This document shows, piece after piece, positions 26,607 to 35,612 of a stretch of DNA of 64,000 nt; the stretch's first letter is position 1; each line of letters opens with the position of its first letter. The stretch comes from Alphaproteobacteria bacterium (GTDB lineage Bacteria; Pseudomonadota; Alphaproteobacteria; Rhizobiales; Devosiaceae). The position numbers and the translations under genes were made by a program. The DNA lies in the NCBI GenBank assembly GCA_018828145.1, contig JAHJWO010000004.1, positions 1 through 64,000 on the forward strand, written 5' to 3'. The notes below the pieces were generated by a model. That model was not told where the DNA came from, searched no databases, and saw only the letters and a list, made by a program, of their open reading frames with translations.

Positions 26607-28103
26607 ATGCGCACCATCGGCCATTTCATCGACGGCGTCGAAACCACCGGCAACAGCGCCGAATTCCAGGACGTGTTCAACCCCGCGACCGGCGAAGTCC
26701 AGGCCCGTGTCGCCCTGGCGACCGAGGCCGACCTGAACGCTGCCGTGGCCTCCGCTGCCGCGGCCCAGCCCAAATGGGCGGCGACCAACCCGCAGCGCCG
26801 GGCCCGCGTCTTCTTCAATTTCGTGGCGCTGATCAATCGCGACATGCAGGAACTGGCCGAGCTGCTGAGCGCCGAGCATGGCAAGACCGTTGAGGACTCC
26901 AAGGGCGATATCCTGCGCGGCCTCGAAGTCGCCGAATTCGTCGCCGGGGCGCCGCACCTGCTCAAGGGCGAGTTCACCGATGGGGCAGGGCCGGGCATCG
27001 ACATGTATTCCATGCGCCAGGCGGTGGGCATCGGCGCTGGCATCACCCCGTTCAACTTCCCGGCCATGATCCCGCTCTGGATGCTGTCGCCGGCCATCGC
27101 TGCCGGCAATGCCTTCATCCTCAAGCCATCCGAGCGTGATCCCTCCGTGCCGGTCAAGCTGGCGCAGCTCGCCATCGAGGCGGGTCTGCCCAAGGGCATT
27201 CTCAATGTCGTGCATGGTGGCAAGTCGGTAGTCGACGGCATCCTGCACCACGCCCAGATTGGCGCGGTGAGCTTTGTTGGCTCCACCCCTATCGCCCGCT
27301 ACGTCTATGCAACGGCTGCCGCCGAGGGCAAGCGCGTGCAGGCCTTTGGCGGCGCCAAGAACCACATGATCATCATGCCCGACGCCGACATGGACAAGGC
27401 CGCCGACGCGCTGATGGGCGCCGGCTTCGGCTCGGCTGGCGAACGATGCATGGCGGTATCGGTGGCGGTGCCGGTTGGCGACGAAACGGCGGACCGCATC
27501 ATTGCGGCCCTCAAGCCGCGCATCGATGCCCTCAAGGTCGGACCTGCGACCGACAAGGCCAGCGAAATGGGCCCGGTGATCACCAAGGCCTCCATGGACC
27601 GCATCGCGGCTCTGGTCGAATCCGGCATTGCCCAGGGTGCGACGCTGACCGTCGATGGCCGCGGCTTCTCGCTGCAGGGCTACGAGAATGGCTACTTCGT
27701 CGGCCCGACCCTGTTCGACAATGTCACCGCCGAGATGGACATCTACAAGGAAGAGATCTTCGGCCCGGTGCTGAGCGTCGTGCGCTCCCGGACCTATGAG
27801 GATGCGCTCAAGCTGACCATGGACAATCCCTATGGCAATGGCACGGCCATCTTCACCCGCGACGGCGATGCAGCCCGCGATTTCGCCGCCCGGGTCAATG
27901 TCGGCATGGTGGGTATCAACGTGCCGGTGCCAGTGCCGCTGGCCTATCACAGCTTCGGCGGCTGGAAGGCGAGTGCCTTTGGCGATCTCAACCAGCACGG
28001 CACCGATGCGATCAAGTTCTGGACCAAGACCAAGACGGTGACCGCGCGCTGGCCGAGCGGCATCAAGGACGGGGCGGAATTCCAGATGCCGACGATGAAG
28101 TGA
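26607..28103 (+). CDS. mmsA: CoA-acylating methylmalonate-semialdehyde dehydrogenase
   Basis: 498 aa NAD-dependent aldehyde dehydrogenase that converts methylmalonate or malonate semialdehyde to propionyl- or acetyl-CoA in valine, beta-alanine and inositol breakdown. ITPFNFPAMIPLWMLSPAIA, FGGAKNHMIIMPDADMD and the catalytic-Cys segment FGSAGERCMAVSVAV are characteristic of MmsA rather than general ALDHs. AAGGGAGA precedes the ATG. No mmsB or iol gene is adjacent; a divergent LysR gene is the likely regulator. A terminator follows after a repeat block. Confidence 0.94.
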   Translation: MRTIGHFIDGVETTGNSAEFQDVFNPATGEVQARVALATEADLNAAVASAAAAQPKWAATNPQRRARVFFNFVALINRDMQELAELLSAEHGKTVEDSKGDILRGLEVAEFVAGAPHLLKGEFTDGAGPGIDMYSMRQAVGIGAGITPFNFPAMIPLWMLSPAIAAGNAFILKPSERDPSVPVKLAQLAIEAGLPKGILNVVHGGKSVVDGILHHAQIGAVSFVGSTPIARYVYATAAAEGKRVQAFGGAKNHMIIMPDADMDKAADALMGAGFGSAGERCMAVSVAVPVGDETADRIIAALKPRIDALKVGPATDKASEMGPVITKASMDRIAALVESGIAQGATLTVDGRGFSLQGYENGYFVGPTLFDNVTAEMDIYKEEIFGPVLSVVRSRTYEDALKLTMDNPYGNGTAIFTRDGDAARDFAARVNVGMVGINVPVPVPLAYHSFGGWKASAFGDLNQHGTDAIKFWTKTKTVTARWPSGIKDGAEFQMPTMK

Positions 28104-28120
28104 GCGCTGGCCGCGCAGGG

Positions 28121-28262
28121 CGATCGCCACCTCTCCCTTCGGGGGGAGAGGTCGGCGCGCAGCGCCGGATGAGGGGCCTTTACTGGGTGCGGTGTTTGGG
28201 GAAGACCCCCTCACCCGACCCAAGAGGGGTCGACCTCTCCCCCAAGGGAGAGGTGAGGAAAG
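28121..28262. repeat. Pair of family B palindromic repeats
   Basis: Two hairpin-forming units in opposite orientation: CACCTCTCCCTTCGGGGGGA...CGGCGCGCAGCGCCGG near 28129, and CCTCACCCGACCC...GACCTCTCCCCCAAGGGAGA near 28208. No coding sequence. Confidence 0.75.
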
Positions 28263-28270
28263 AACAACAT

Positions 28271-28299
28271 AGGCCCGGTGATTGCTCACCGGGCCTTTT
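28271..28299 (+). terminator. Rho-independent terminator downstream of mmsA
   Basis: AGGCCCGGTGA and TCACCGGGCCT form an 11-base perfect stem with loop TTGC, followed by TTT. It lies 25 bases from the end of the converging rhaI gene. Confidence 0.85.
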
Positions 28300-28323
28300 C
28301 GCTCTGGGAGGAGAGTTGAAAAC

Positions 28324-29613
28324 CTAGACGATACCGCCCGAGCCGCCCTCGACGGCGGGGCGGATGTCGGCGACCTTGGCGCGATAGCCGGCGGCGCGGT
28401 AGGTGGCGAGCACGTCGATGGCGCCGCCCTGTTCCAGCCGGGCCATGGCCAGGATCGGCTCGACATCGGTGCGATAGGCCAGACGCAGTGCCTGGGTGGC
28501 GGCCAGCGCATCATTGCCCTCCTGCGCCGCCTTGAGACCCGCCCGATCAACCAGCAGGGCCTGCGCATAGGCGCGCTGCACGTCCGAGGCCGACAGCATC
28601 AGCGACTCGATCGGGTCGGTGACATTGTGGCTCTGGTCGAGCATGTGGGCCGGCCGGAAATCGTTGTCGCGCGTCTCGATATCGACCAGCTCGTTGAACA
28701 CCAGGAACAGGCGATAGGGGTCGATGGCGCCGGCATCGAGATCGTCGTCGCCATATTTGCTGTCATTGAAATGGAAGCCGCCCAGCTTGCCGAACTGGGC
28801 CAGCCGGCTGACGATCATCTCGATATTGACGTTGGGCGCATGGTGGCCGAGATCGACCAGGCACATGGCCTTCTCGCCCAGTTCCCTGGCGATGATGTAG
28901 TTGGTGCCCCAATCCTGCACCACAGTCGAATAGAAGGCCGGCTCATACATCTTGTGTTCGGTATAGACGCGCCAGTCATCGGGCAGGGCGGCATAGACCG
29001 CCTTCATCGAGTCCAGGTAATGCTCGAACTGGCGGGCGAAATTAACCTGGCCGGGGAAGTTGGAGCCGTCGCCGATCCACACCGTCAGGGCCCTGGACCC
29101 CAGCGTCTTGCCGATCTCGATACATTCCAGATTATGCTCGATCGCCTGCTGGCGTGTCGCCGCGTCGGCGTGGCTGAGCGAGCCGAACTTGTAGCTCTGC
29201 AGCTGCCCCTTGGCGTCCGAGAACGTGTTGGAATTCATCGCATCGAAGCCGAGATTGAACCGGCTGGCCGCCTGCTTGAGCCGGTTCGGATCGGCCTTGT
29301 CCCACGGAATATGCAGCGACACGGTTTTGGTCGCCTGCGTCAGCTGGGCGATGACGGCACAATCCTCGATCTTGTCGAAAATGTCGCGCGGCTCGCCCAG
29401 GCCGGGGAAACGGGCAAAGCGCGTGCCCCCGGTGCCGACACCCCAGGAGGGGACGGCCACCGAGAAATCGGCAACCTTGGCCTTGATGGCATTGATATCG
29501 ATGCCGCGCCGGTCGAGCCGCTCGCCCAGCGTGTCGTAATCGACATTGAGGTCCGCCGCGCGCCGGGCATTCTCGGCCTCGACAATGGATGGGTCGATAA
29601 TGTGTTCGGTCAT
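28324..29613 (-). CDS. rhaI: L-rhamnose isomerase (Pseudomonas stutzeri type)
   Basis: 429 aa cytosolic metal-dependent TIM-barrel isomerase converting L-rhamnose to L-rhamnulose. VPSWGVGTGGTRFARFPG, SLHIPWDK and DLGHHAPNVNIEMIVSRLAQ carry the substrate and metal-binding acidic/His residues of this family, which is distinct from E. coli RhaA. The ATG has GGAGGAG upstream. It lies downstream of rhaD on the same strand, with a 164-base repeat-filled gap, and divergent from the rhaR-rhaSTPQM side. Confidence 0.93.
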   Translation of the reverse strand: MTEHIIDPSIVEAENARRAADLNVDYDTLGERLDRRGIDINAIKAKVADFSVAVPSWGVGTGGTRFARFPGLGEPRDIFDKIEDCAVIAQLTQATKTVSLHIPWDKADPNRLKQAASRFNLGFDAMNSNTFSDAKGQLQSYKFGSLSHADAATRQQAIEHNLECIEIGKTLGSRALTVWIGDGSNFPGQVNFARQFEHYLDSMKAVYAALPDDWRVYTEHKMYEPAFYSTVVQDWGTNYIIARELGEKAMCLVDLGHHAPNVNIEMIVSRLAQFGKLGGFHFNDSKYGDDDLDAGAIDPYRLFLVFNELVDIETRDNDFRPAHMLDQSHNVTDPIESLMLSASDVQRAYAQALLVDRAGLKAAQEGNDALAATQALRLAYRTDVEPILAMARLEQGGAIDVLATYRAAGYRAKVADIRPAVEGGSGGIV

Positions 29614-29639
29614 GTGTGGCTCCTCCTGCGCATGCTGAA

Positions 29640-29770
29640 GGCCCCCTCACCCGGCCCTTGCGGGCCGACCTCTCCCCCCAAGGGAGAGGTGTCGCTGCGC
29701 GACGGGAGGCTCCCCCACCTCTCCCTTTGGGGGAGAGGTCGCCGCGAAGCGGCGGGGGAGGGGGCCTTTT
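29640..29770. repeat. Pair of family B palindromic repeats between rhaD and rhaI
   Basis: Two units in opposite orientation: CCCTCACCCGGCCCTTGCGG then CTCTCCCCCCAAGGGAGAGG near 29644, and CACCTCTCCCTTTGGGGGAG then CGCCGCGAAGCGGCG near 29718. It fills the gap between two genes expected to be cotranscribed. Confidence 0.75.
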
Positions 29771-29777
29771 TTCTTGA

Positions 29778-31877
29778 TTACCGCGTGAACGACTGGGCGT
29801 TGCCCGCGTCGACATTGATGATGTTGCCGGTGGACTTGGCCGAGGCCTCCGAGGCAAAGAAGTAGATGGCCTCGGCGATATCCTCGGGGAAGACCGAGCG
29901 CTTGAGCAGCGAGCGCTCGCGATACATTTCCTCAAGGCCACCCTTGTCGGTCTTGTAGGTCGAGGCGCGCTGTTCGAGCCATTCGCCAGCCCAGATCTTG
30001 GAACCCCGCAGCACGGCATCGGGATTGACCACGTTGACACGGATCTGCTCGCCGGCGCCTTCGAGGGCGAGGCAGCGAGCCAGGTGGATCTCGGCGGCCT
30101 TGGCGGTGCAATAGGCCGAAGCATTGGGCGAAGCGGCGAGGCCATTCTTGGAGGCAACGAAGACGACATTGCCGCCGATCTTCTGGCTGCGGAACAGGCG
30201 GAAGGCCTCGCGGCTGACCAGGAAATAGCCTGTGCTGAGGATGTCCATGTTCTTGTTCCACAGCTCGAGCGTCGTCTCCTCGATCGGCGCCGAGGAGGCC
30301 AGGCCCGCATTGGAGACCAGGATGTCGAGCCCGCCAAACTCCACCACGGCATGGGCGAAGCCGGCGATGACGGCGTCTTCCCTCGTGACGTTGACGATGA
30401 CCGGGCGGACGAAGTCCTTGCCGAAGGCGCCACTCAGTTCCTCGGTCGCGGCGGCCAGGGCCGTCTCGTCGATATCGGCCAGCACCACGCAGGCGCCCTC
30501 GCGAAGCAGCCGAACCGCGGTGGCCTTGCCGATGCCGCCGGCGCCGCCGGTGACGAGGGCAATCTTGCCGGCCAGCGATTTCGGCTTGGGCATGCGGGCC
30601 AGCTTGGCCTCTTCGAGCAGCCAGTATTCGATATCGAAGGCTTCCTGCTCGGGCAGGCCGACATAGGTGGAGACGGTCGAGGCGCCGCGCATCACGTTGA
30701 TGGCGTTGACATAAAACTCGCCGGAAATGCGGGCGGTGGCCTTGTCCTTGGCGAAGGTGAACATGCCGACGCCCGGCATCAGGTAGACCACCGCATTGGG
30801 ATCGCGCACGGCGGGCGAATTGTCGTGCTTGCAGCGGTCGTAATAGGCTTGGTAGTCGACGCGATAGGCTGCGATGTCTTCCGGGATTTTGGCGACGACC
30901 GCATCGATGTCCGGATTAGCCGGATCGAACTCGATCACCAGCGGGCGGATCTTGGTGCGCAGGAAATGGTCGGGGCACGACGTGCCCAGGGCAGCGAGAG
31001 GCCGCAGGTTGTTGGAATTGACGAATTCCAGCACGGCCGGGCTGTCATCGAAATGGCCCAGCTTATGGCTGTCTTCCGAGATCAAGCCGCGGATTTTCGG
31101 CATCAGCTTGGCAGCGATGGCGCGGCGCTGCTCGGCAGGCAGGGCGTGCACCGCGGCACCGCCGAAAATGGTCTTGCTCTCGGTCTGCTGCTCGAACCAT
31201 TCGATGGCCTGGTTGATGACCGAGATCGTGGTCTCGTAGCATTCCTTGGGCGTGTCGCCCCAGGTGAAGAGGCCATGGCTTTCGAGGATCAGCCCCTTGG
31301 CATTGGGGTTTTCCTCGCAGAACTTGCCCAGCCACAGGCCGAGCTCGAAGCCCGGCTTCTTCCACGGCAGCCAGCCAATGGTGTCACCGAAGATCTGCTG
31401 GGTGAGTTCCCTGGAGTTCTTCGACGCCGCGATGGCGATGATCGCATCGGGATGCATGTGATCGACAAACGGCCGGTTCACATAGGCATGCAGCGGGGTG
31501 TCGATCGAGGCCGCGCGCGGATTGAGGTTGAAGGTGGCGTGGGGCAGGTAGCCCACCATCTCGTCCTCGAATTCGACGCCGCGATAGAGGCCCTTCAGCG
31601 CCCGCAGCTTGTCCATATAGAGCGTCGAGAACCCGTCGAGCTTGATCGAGGCATTGTCGCCGCCCGAGCCCTTGACCCAGAGCACCTCGACATCCTGGCC
31701 CGTCAGCGGGTCCTTCTGCCAGATCTTGGAGGAGGTATTGCCGCCACCGTAATTGGTGACGCGCTTGTCGCTGCCGAGCAGGTTGCTCCGGTAGACGAGC
31801 CGTTCCGGCTCGCTCATCGCGGCGGCCTTGGCATCATCCCAGAGGTTCGCGAGGCGCTTGGGCGCGGTGGTGGACAT
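29778..31877 (-). CDS. rhaD: Bifunctional rhamnulose-1-phosphate aldolase / L-lactaldehyde dehydrogenase-type SDR
   Basis: 699 aa fusion. Residues about 1-400 are a class II (zinc) aldolase, with VTNYGGGNTSSK, the metal-site His in VDHMHPDAIIAIAAS, and ILESHGLFTWGD. Residues about 435-699 are a short-chain dehydrogenase, with Rossmann loop TGGAGGIGKAT and the YCTAK catalytic pair. The enzyme splits rhamnulose-1-phosphate and handles lactaldehyde. ATG at 31877, after GGGAGGAG, gives the usual 699 aa; the upstream in-frame ATG at 31946 adds non-homologous sequence. It is divergent from rhaR. Confidence 0.94.
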   Translation of the reverse strand: MSTTAPKRLANLWDDAKAAAMSEPERLVYRSNLLGSDKRVTNYGGGNTSSKIWQKDPLTGQDVEVLWVKGSGGDNASIKLDGFSTLYMDKLRALKGLYRGVEFEDEMVGYLPHATFNLNPRAASIDTPLHAYVNRPFVDHMHPDAIIAIAASKNSRELTQQIFGDTIGWLPWKKPGFELGLWLGKFCEENPNAKGLILESHGLFTWGDTPKECYETTISVINQAIEWFEQQTESKTIFGGAAVHALPAEQRRAIAAKLMPKIRGLISEDSHKLGHFDDSPAVLEFVNSNNLRPLAALGTSCPDHFLRTKIRPLVIEFDPANPDIDAVVAKIPEDIAAYRVDYQAYYDRCKHDNSPAVRDPNAVVYLMPGVGMFTFAKDKATARISGEFYVNAINVMRGASTVSTYVGLPEQEAFDIEYWLLEEAKLARMPKPKSLAGKIALVTGGAGGIGKATAVRLLREGACVVLADIDETALAAATEELSGAFGKDFVRPVIVNVTREDAVIAGFAHAVVEFGGLDILVSNAGLASSAPIEETTLELWNKNMDILSTGYFLVSREAFRLFRSQKIGGNVVFVASKNGLAASPNASAYCTAKAAEIHLARCLALEGAGEQIRVNVVNPDAVLRGSKIWAGEWLEQRASTYKTDKGGLEEMYRERSLLKRSVFPEDIAEAIYFFASEASAKSTGNIINVDAGNAQSFTR

Positions 31878-31943
31878 GAGACTCCTCCCAGAGGGTATTG
31901 GCGAAATTATTGGCCGGACATGGCCACGATCGATCAAGGCTGT

Positions 31944-32020
31944 CAATCAGAAACGATCATGTACGAGCATATATCGCCATCATGGCGCGATCTTGATTGT
32001 TTGATGATTGACACTGATTG
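31944..32020. promoter_or_regulatory. Candidate RhaR (DeoR) operator cluster in rhaD/rhaR intergenic region
   Basis: CAATCA-N4-CGATCA at 31944-31959 faces several TGATTG/TTGATG half-sites at 31993-32020 in the opposite orientation. Between them is the palindrome CGCCATCATGGCG (31975-31987). DeoR-family repressors commonly bind multiple half-sites of this kind, and the cluster lies in the divergent promoter region. Confidence 0.5.
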
Positions 32021-32057
32021 AAATCGGTGTGAAGGAATGCGCCAGGGAGATACAGCC

Positions 32058-32864
32058 TTGCACGAAACCGAGCGCCAGAGAGTGATCATAGCGGCCGTCC
32101 AGACGCGGCCAGTGGCGACCGTTGCCGAGCTCTGCGAGGTTACCGGATCGTCCGAAGCCACCATTCGCCGCGATATTGCGGCCCTGCATGTGCAGGGCAA
32201 GCTGCGCCGGGTGCGCGGCGGCGCCGAGGCCTTGACCCCGCCCGAGCAGGGCGGGCTGATGGGGCGCCCCTTTTCGGTCAATGAAACGATCAACATCACT
32301 CAAAAGCGCGCCATTGCCCGCGCCGCCGTCGAGCTGTGCAGGGATGGCGAGCCGATCATCATCAATGGCGGCACCACCACCTACCAGATGGTCCACTACC
32401 TGACCGATCGCCGGCTGAGCGTCTTCACCAACAGCTTCGGCATTGCCGAATACCTGATCCACAATTCGCGCAATTCCGTCGTCATTCCCGGCGGCACCGT
32501 CTATCGCGAGCAGAATGTCATCCTCTCGCCATTTGGCGGCGTGGTGGCATCCCACTTCTATGCCAAGCGCATGTTCATCGGCTGCCAGGGCATCGGCGCA
32601 CACGGACTGATGGAGGCCGATCCCATGGTCGTCCAGTCCGAAATGGGGCTGATCGGGCAGGCGGACGAGCTGATCGTCCTGGCTGACTCATCCAAGTTTT
32701 CGGGAAGATCGAGCCTCATCCTGTGTGGGCTCGACCGGATAACCGCTGTCATCACCGATAGCGGCATCCGCGACGAAGACCGCCAAATGCTGGAAACGGC
32801 AGGCGTGCGGCTTATCGTGGCGGAAACAAGTGCTCAAGGGGACCGTCAAGCCACGGTCGCCTGA
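32058..32864 (+). CDS. rhaR: DeoR-family transcriptional regulator of rhamnose genes
   Basis: 268 aa. HTH: PVATVAELCEVTGSSEATIR, followed by the DeoR sugar-phosphate sensor domain with IIINGGTTTYQMVHYL and FIGCQGIGAHGL. TTG at 32058 is taken as start because AGGGAG lies 8 bases upstream and HETERQRVI is the expected N-terminus. The ATG at 32037 has GAAGGA too close for good initiation. It probably represses rha genes until a rhamnose-derived ligand binds. It is followed by rhaS after 44 bases. Confidence 0.88.
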   Translation: MHETERQRVIIAAVQTRPVATVAELCEVTGSSEATIRRDIAALHVQGKLRRVRGGAEALTPPEQGGLMGRPFSVNETINITQKRAIARAAVELCRDGEPIIINGGTTTYQMVHYLTDRRLSVFTNSFGIAEYLIHNSRNSVVIPGGTVYREQNVILSPFGGVVASHFYAKRMFIGCQGIGAHGLMEADPMVVQSEMGLIGQADELIVLADSSKFSGRSSLILCGLDRITAVITDSGIRDEDRQMLETAGVRLIVAETSAQGDRQATVA

Positions 32865-32908
32865 GATCAAGGACTACAAGACCAGAACGTCCCAGGGAGG
32901 GATTACCT

Positions 32909-33895
32909 ATGAAACTCTTGAAGATTTTGGCTGCCACCACTGCAGTTGCAGTGCTGCTCGCCGCCCCGGCCTATGCCCAGACCCGCATCGCGCTCGTGGT
33001 GAAGTCGCTCGGCAACGGCTTCTTCGACGCCGCCAACAAGGGCGCCCAGGAAGCAGCCGCCGAACTGGGTGACGTCGAAGTCATCTATACCGGCCCGACC
33101 GCCGCCACCGCCGAAGCCCAGATCGAGGTCATCAACTCGCTGATCGCCCAGCAGGTGGACGCCATCGCCATCTCCGCCAACGATCCGGACGCCCTGGTGC
33201 CGGCGCTGCAGCGCGCCATGGAACGCGGCATCAAGGTGATCAGCTGGGATAGTGGCGTCGCTCCCGAAGGCCGTCAGCTCCACCTCAACCCGTCCGATAT
33301 CGACCTGATCGGCGAGACCATCATCAAGCTGGCTGCCGATTACCTGCCCGAGGGCGGCCAGGTGGCCATCCTGTCGGCTGCCTCCACCGCAACCAACCAG
33401 AATGCCTGGATCGAAGCGGCCAAGGCTGCCCTACCCGAGAAGTTCCCCAATATCGACCTGGTCGCCACCGTCTATGGCGACGATGACTCGGTGAAGTCGA
33501 CCGACGAAGCCAAGGGCCTGATCGCGTCCTATCCCGACCTCAAGGCCATCATTGCCCCGACCACCGTCGGCGTCGTGGCTGCCGCCCAGGTCGTGACCGA
33601 CCAGAACCTGATCGGCAAGGTCAACGTGACGGGCCTCGCTTTGCCCTCCGAGTTCAAGCAGTTCATCGACAATGGCGCTTCGCAGGCCGTGGCCCTGTGG
33701 AACCCGATCGACCTGGGCTATGCCGCAGTCATGCTGGCCAATGACCTGGTCGAAGGCGGCACTGCCGAGCCGGGCGCAACCCTCTCCATGGGCCGCATGG
33801 GTGAACTGACCCTCGACGACACCAATTCGGGCGCCATGGCCGCTCCCTTCACCTTCGATGCGTCCAACATCGAAGAATTCTCCAAGATCTATTGA
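32909..33895 (+). CDS. rhaS: Rhamnose ABC transporter substrate-binding protein
   Basis: 328 aa type I binding protein. The signal peptide MKLLKILAATTAVAVLLAAP is cleaved near AYAQ. TRIALVVKSLGNGFFDAANK at the mature N-terminus and VISWDSGVAPEGRQLHLNPS resemble rhizobial RhaS. GGGAGG precedes the ATG. It captures L-rhamnose in the periplasm for the RhaTPQ complex. A 211-base gap with repeats separates it from rhaT. Confidence 0.93.
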   Translation: MKLLKILAATTAVAVLLAAPAYAQTRIALVVKSLGNGFFDAANKGAQEAAAELGDVEVIYTGPTAATAEAQIEVINSLIAQQVDAIAISANDPDALVPALQRAMERGIKVISWDSGVAPEGRQLHLNPSDIDLIGETIIKLAADYLPEGGQVAILSAASTATNQNAWIEAAKAALPEKFPNIDLVATVYGDDDSVKSTDEAKGLIASYPDLKAIIAPTTVGVVAAAQVVTDQNLIGKVNVTGLALPSEFKQFIDNGASQAVALWNPIDLGYAAVMLANDLVEGGTAEPGATLSMGRMGELTLDDTNSGAMAAPFTFDASNIEEFSKIY

Positions 33896-33900
33896 TCTTC

Positions 33901-33972
33901 AAGGCGTCCCGCAAATCGCTCCAGTGGAGCGATTTGAGCCGAGAAGGCCATGAGAGCTACGCTCGAATGGCC
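33901..33972 (-). repeat. About 70-bp dispersed element (family E), copy 2 (inverted)
   Basis: Contains AAATCGCTC-CAGT-GGAGCGATTT and AAGGCCATGAG. Its reverse complement aligns with 15793-15862 over nearly the whole length. It lies in the gap between rhaS and rhaT. Confidence 0.6.
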
Positions 33973-33989
33973 CAGACGTGAAACGTACC

Positions 33990-34062
33990 GTGAGGGGGCC
34001 TTTTCCAAGCACAGGAAGGCCCCCTCATTCCCAACCTCTCCCCCAAGATGGAGAGGGAGCCA
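33990..34062. repeat. Degenerate family B repeat with long hairpin
   Basis: GAGGGGGCCTT at 33993-34003 is mirrored by AAGGCCCCCTC at 34016-34026, followed by CAACCTCTCCCCCAAGATGG. It could attenuate transcription between the abundant rhaS message and rhaT, as repeats often do within ABC operons. Confidence 0.6.
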
Positions 34063-34106
34063 TATCGAGCGCGTGGCGATCCTCCTGCGACGCGAAGGAA
34101 TTCCCC

Positions 34107-35612
34107 ATGACCGACCCGATCCTCACCCTGTCCGGCATATCCAAGAGCTTTCCCGGCGTGCGGGCGCTCAACGAGGTCTCGCTGGAGCTTTATGCCGGCG
34201 AGGTTACGGCGCTGATCGGCGAGAACGGGGCGGGCAAGTCGACGCTGGTCAAGACCCTCACCGGTATCTACCAGCCCGATGCCGGCGAAATCCGTATCGG
34301 TGGCGCGGTGGTGACCCTGCCAACGGCACATTCGGCTTCGGCCGTGGGCATCACTGCGATCCATCAGGAAACCGTGCTGTTCGACGAGTTGACCGTCGCC
34401 GAGAATATCTATCTGGGCCACGCGCCGCGCAATCGCTTCGGGATGATCGATTGGCGCAGGATGCGGGCCGAGGCCAGGGAAACCCTGGACTCCATGGCCG
34501 CCGGGATTGATCCCGATATCAAGCTCAAGGAACTGGGCATTGCCAAGAAGCATCTGGTGGCCGTCGCCCGTGCCCTCTCCATCGATGCGCGCGTCGTCAT
34601 CATGGATGAGCCGACCGCCGCGCTGAGCCAGAAGGAAATCGAGGAGCTCTATGTGCTCATCGATCTGCTCAAGCAGGATGGCAAGGCGATCCTCTTCATC
34701 AGCCACAAGTTCGACGAGATCTACCGCATCGCCGACCGCTTCACCGTGTTCCGCGATGGCGAGCAGGTGGGCAAGGGCTTCATCAGGGACACGACGCAAA
34801 GCCAGATCGTGCAGATGATGGTCGGCCGCCCGGTGGACCACATCTTCCCCGAACGCGTCGCCGTCATCGGCGAAGTGGTGCTCGAGGCCAAGGGGCTGAG
34901 CCATCCCACCGAGTTCGAGGACATCTCCTTTTCGGTGCGCAAGGGCGAGATTTTGGGCTTTTATGGCCTGGTCGGGGCAGGGCGCTCCGAGGTGATGCAG
35001 GCCGTGTTCGGCCTGACCCGGCCGTCCGCCGGGTCGCTGGTGCTCGACGGGCAGGCCATCGCGCCGAAGTCTCCCGCCGACGCGGTTGAGGCGGGCATCG
35101 TTTATGTGCCGGAGGAGCGCGGCAAGCAGGGCGTGATCACCGGCGAGCCGATCTTCAAGAACGTCTCGCTGCCCTCGCTGAACAAGACGTCCAAGTCGGG
35201 CTTCCTGCGCATGGCCGAGGAATTTGCCCTGGCCCGCACCTATACCGAGCGGCTCGACCTGCGCGCCTCCTCGCTCAGCCAGGACGTCTCGACCCTGTCG
35301 GGTGGCAACCAGCAGAAGGTGGTGATCGCCAAGTGGCTAGCAACGCTCCCCAAGGTCATCATTCTCGATGAGCCGACCAAGGGCATCGATATCGGCTCCA
35401 AGGCCGCCGTGCATGAATTCATGGGTGAACTCGTGGCGCAGGGGCTGAGCGTGATCATGGTCTCGTCCGAACTACCCGAAGTGCTGGGCATGAGCGACCG
35501 CATCGTCGTCATGCGCGAGGGCAGGGTGATCGACACGCTCGACAACAAGGGCCTCAAGCCCGAGACACTGGTGCGGCTGGCCGCCGGCATTGCCGAGGAG
35601 CAGGCAGCATGA
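34107..35612 (+). CDS. rhaT: Rhamnose ABC transporter ATP-binding protein
   Basis: 501 aa with two ABC domains. Domain 1 has Walker A GENGAGKST, signature LGIAKKHLVAVARA and Walker B VVIMDEPTAALSQ. Domain 2 has GLVGAGRSEVMQA, LSGGNQQKVVIAKW and VIILDEPTKGIDIG. The ATG at 34107 has GAAGGAA upstream. The stop overlaps the rhaP start (ATGA). It energises rhamnose uptake. Confidence 0.94.
   Translation: MTDPILTLSGISKSFPGVRALNEVSLELYAGEVTALIGENGAGKSTLVKTLTGIYQPDAGEIRIGGAVVTLPTAHSASAVGITAIHQETVLFDELTVAENIYLGHAPRNRFGMIDWRRMRAEARETLDSMAAGIDPDIKLKELGIAKKHLVAVARALSIDARVVIMDEPTAALSQKEIEELYVLIDLLKQDGKAILFISHKFDEIYRIADRFTVFRDGEQVGKGFIRDTTQSQIVQMMVGRPVDHIFPERVAVIGEVVLEAKGLSHPTEFEDISFSVRKGEILGFYGLVGAGRSEVMQAVFGLTRPSAGSLVLDGQAIAPKSPADAVEAGIVYVPEERGKQGVITGEPIFKNVSLPSLNKTSKSGFLRMAEEFALARTYTERLDLRASSLSQDVSTLSGGNQQKVVIAKWLATLPKVIILDEPTKGIDIGSKAAVHEFMGELVAQGLSVIMVSSELPEVLGMSDRIVVMREGRVIDTLDNKGLKPETLVRLAAGIAEEQAA

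Noticed and set aside
26517..28568. 683-codon frame antisense to mmsA
   Set aside because: Shadow of high-GC coding sequence; it crosses repeats and a terminator and shows no domain.
30084..32021. 645-codon frame antisense to rhaD
   Set aside because: Composition typical of an antisense shadow; rhaD has clear aldolase and SDR motifs along its whole length.
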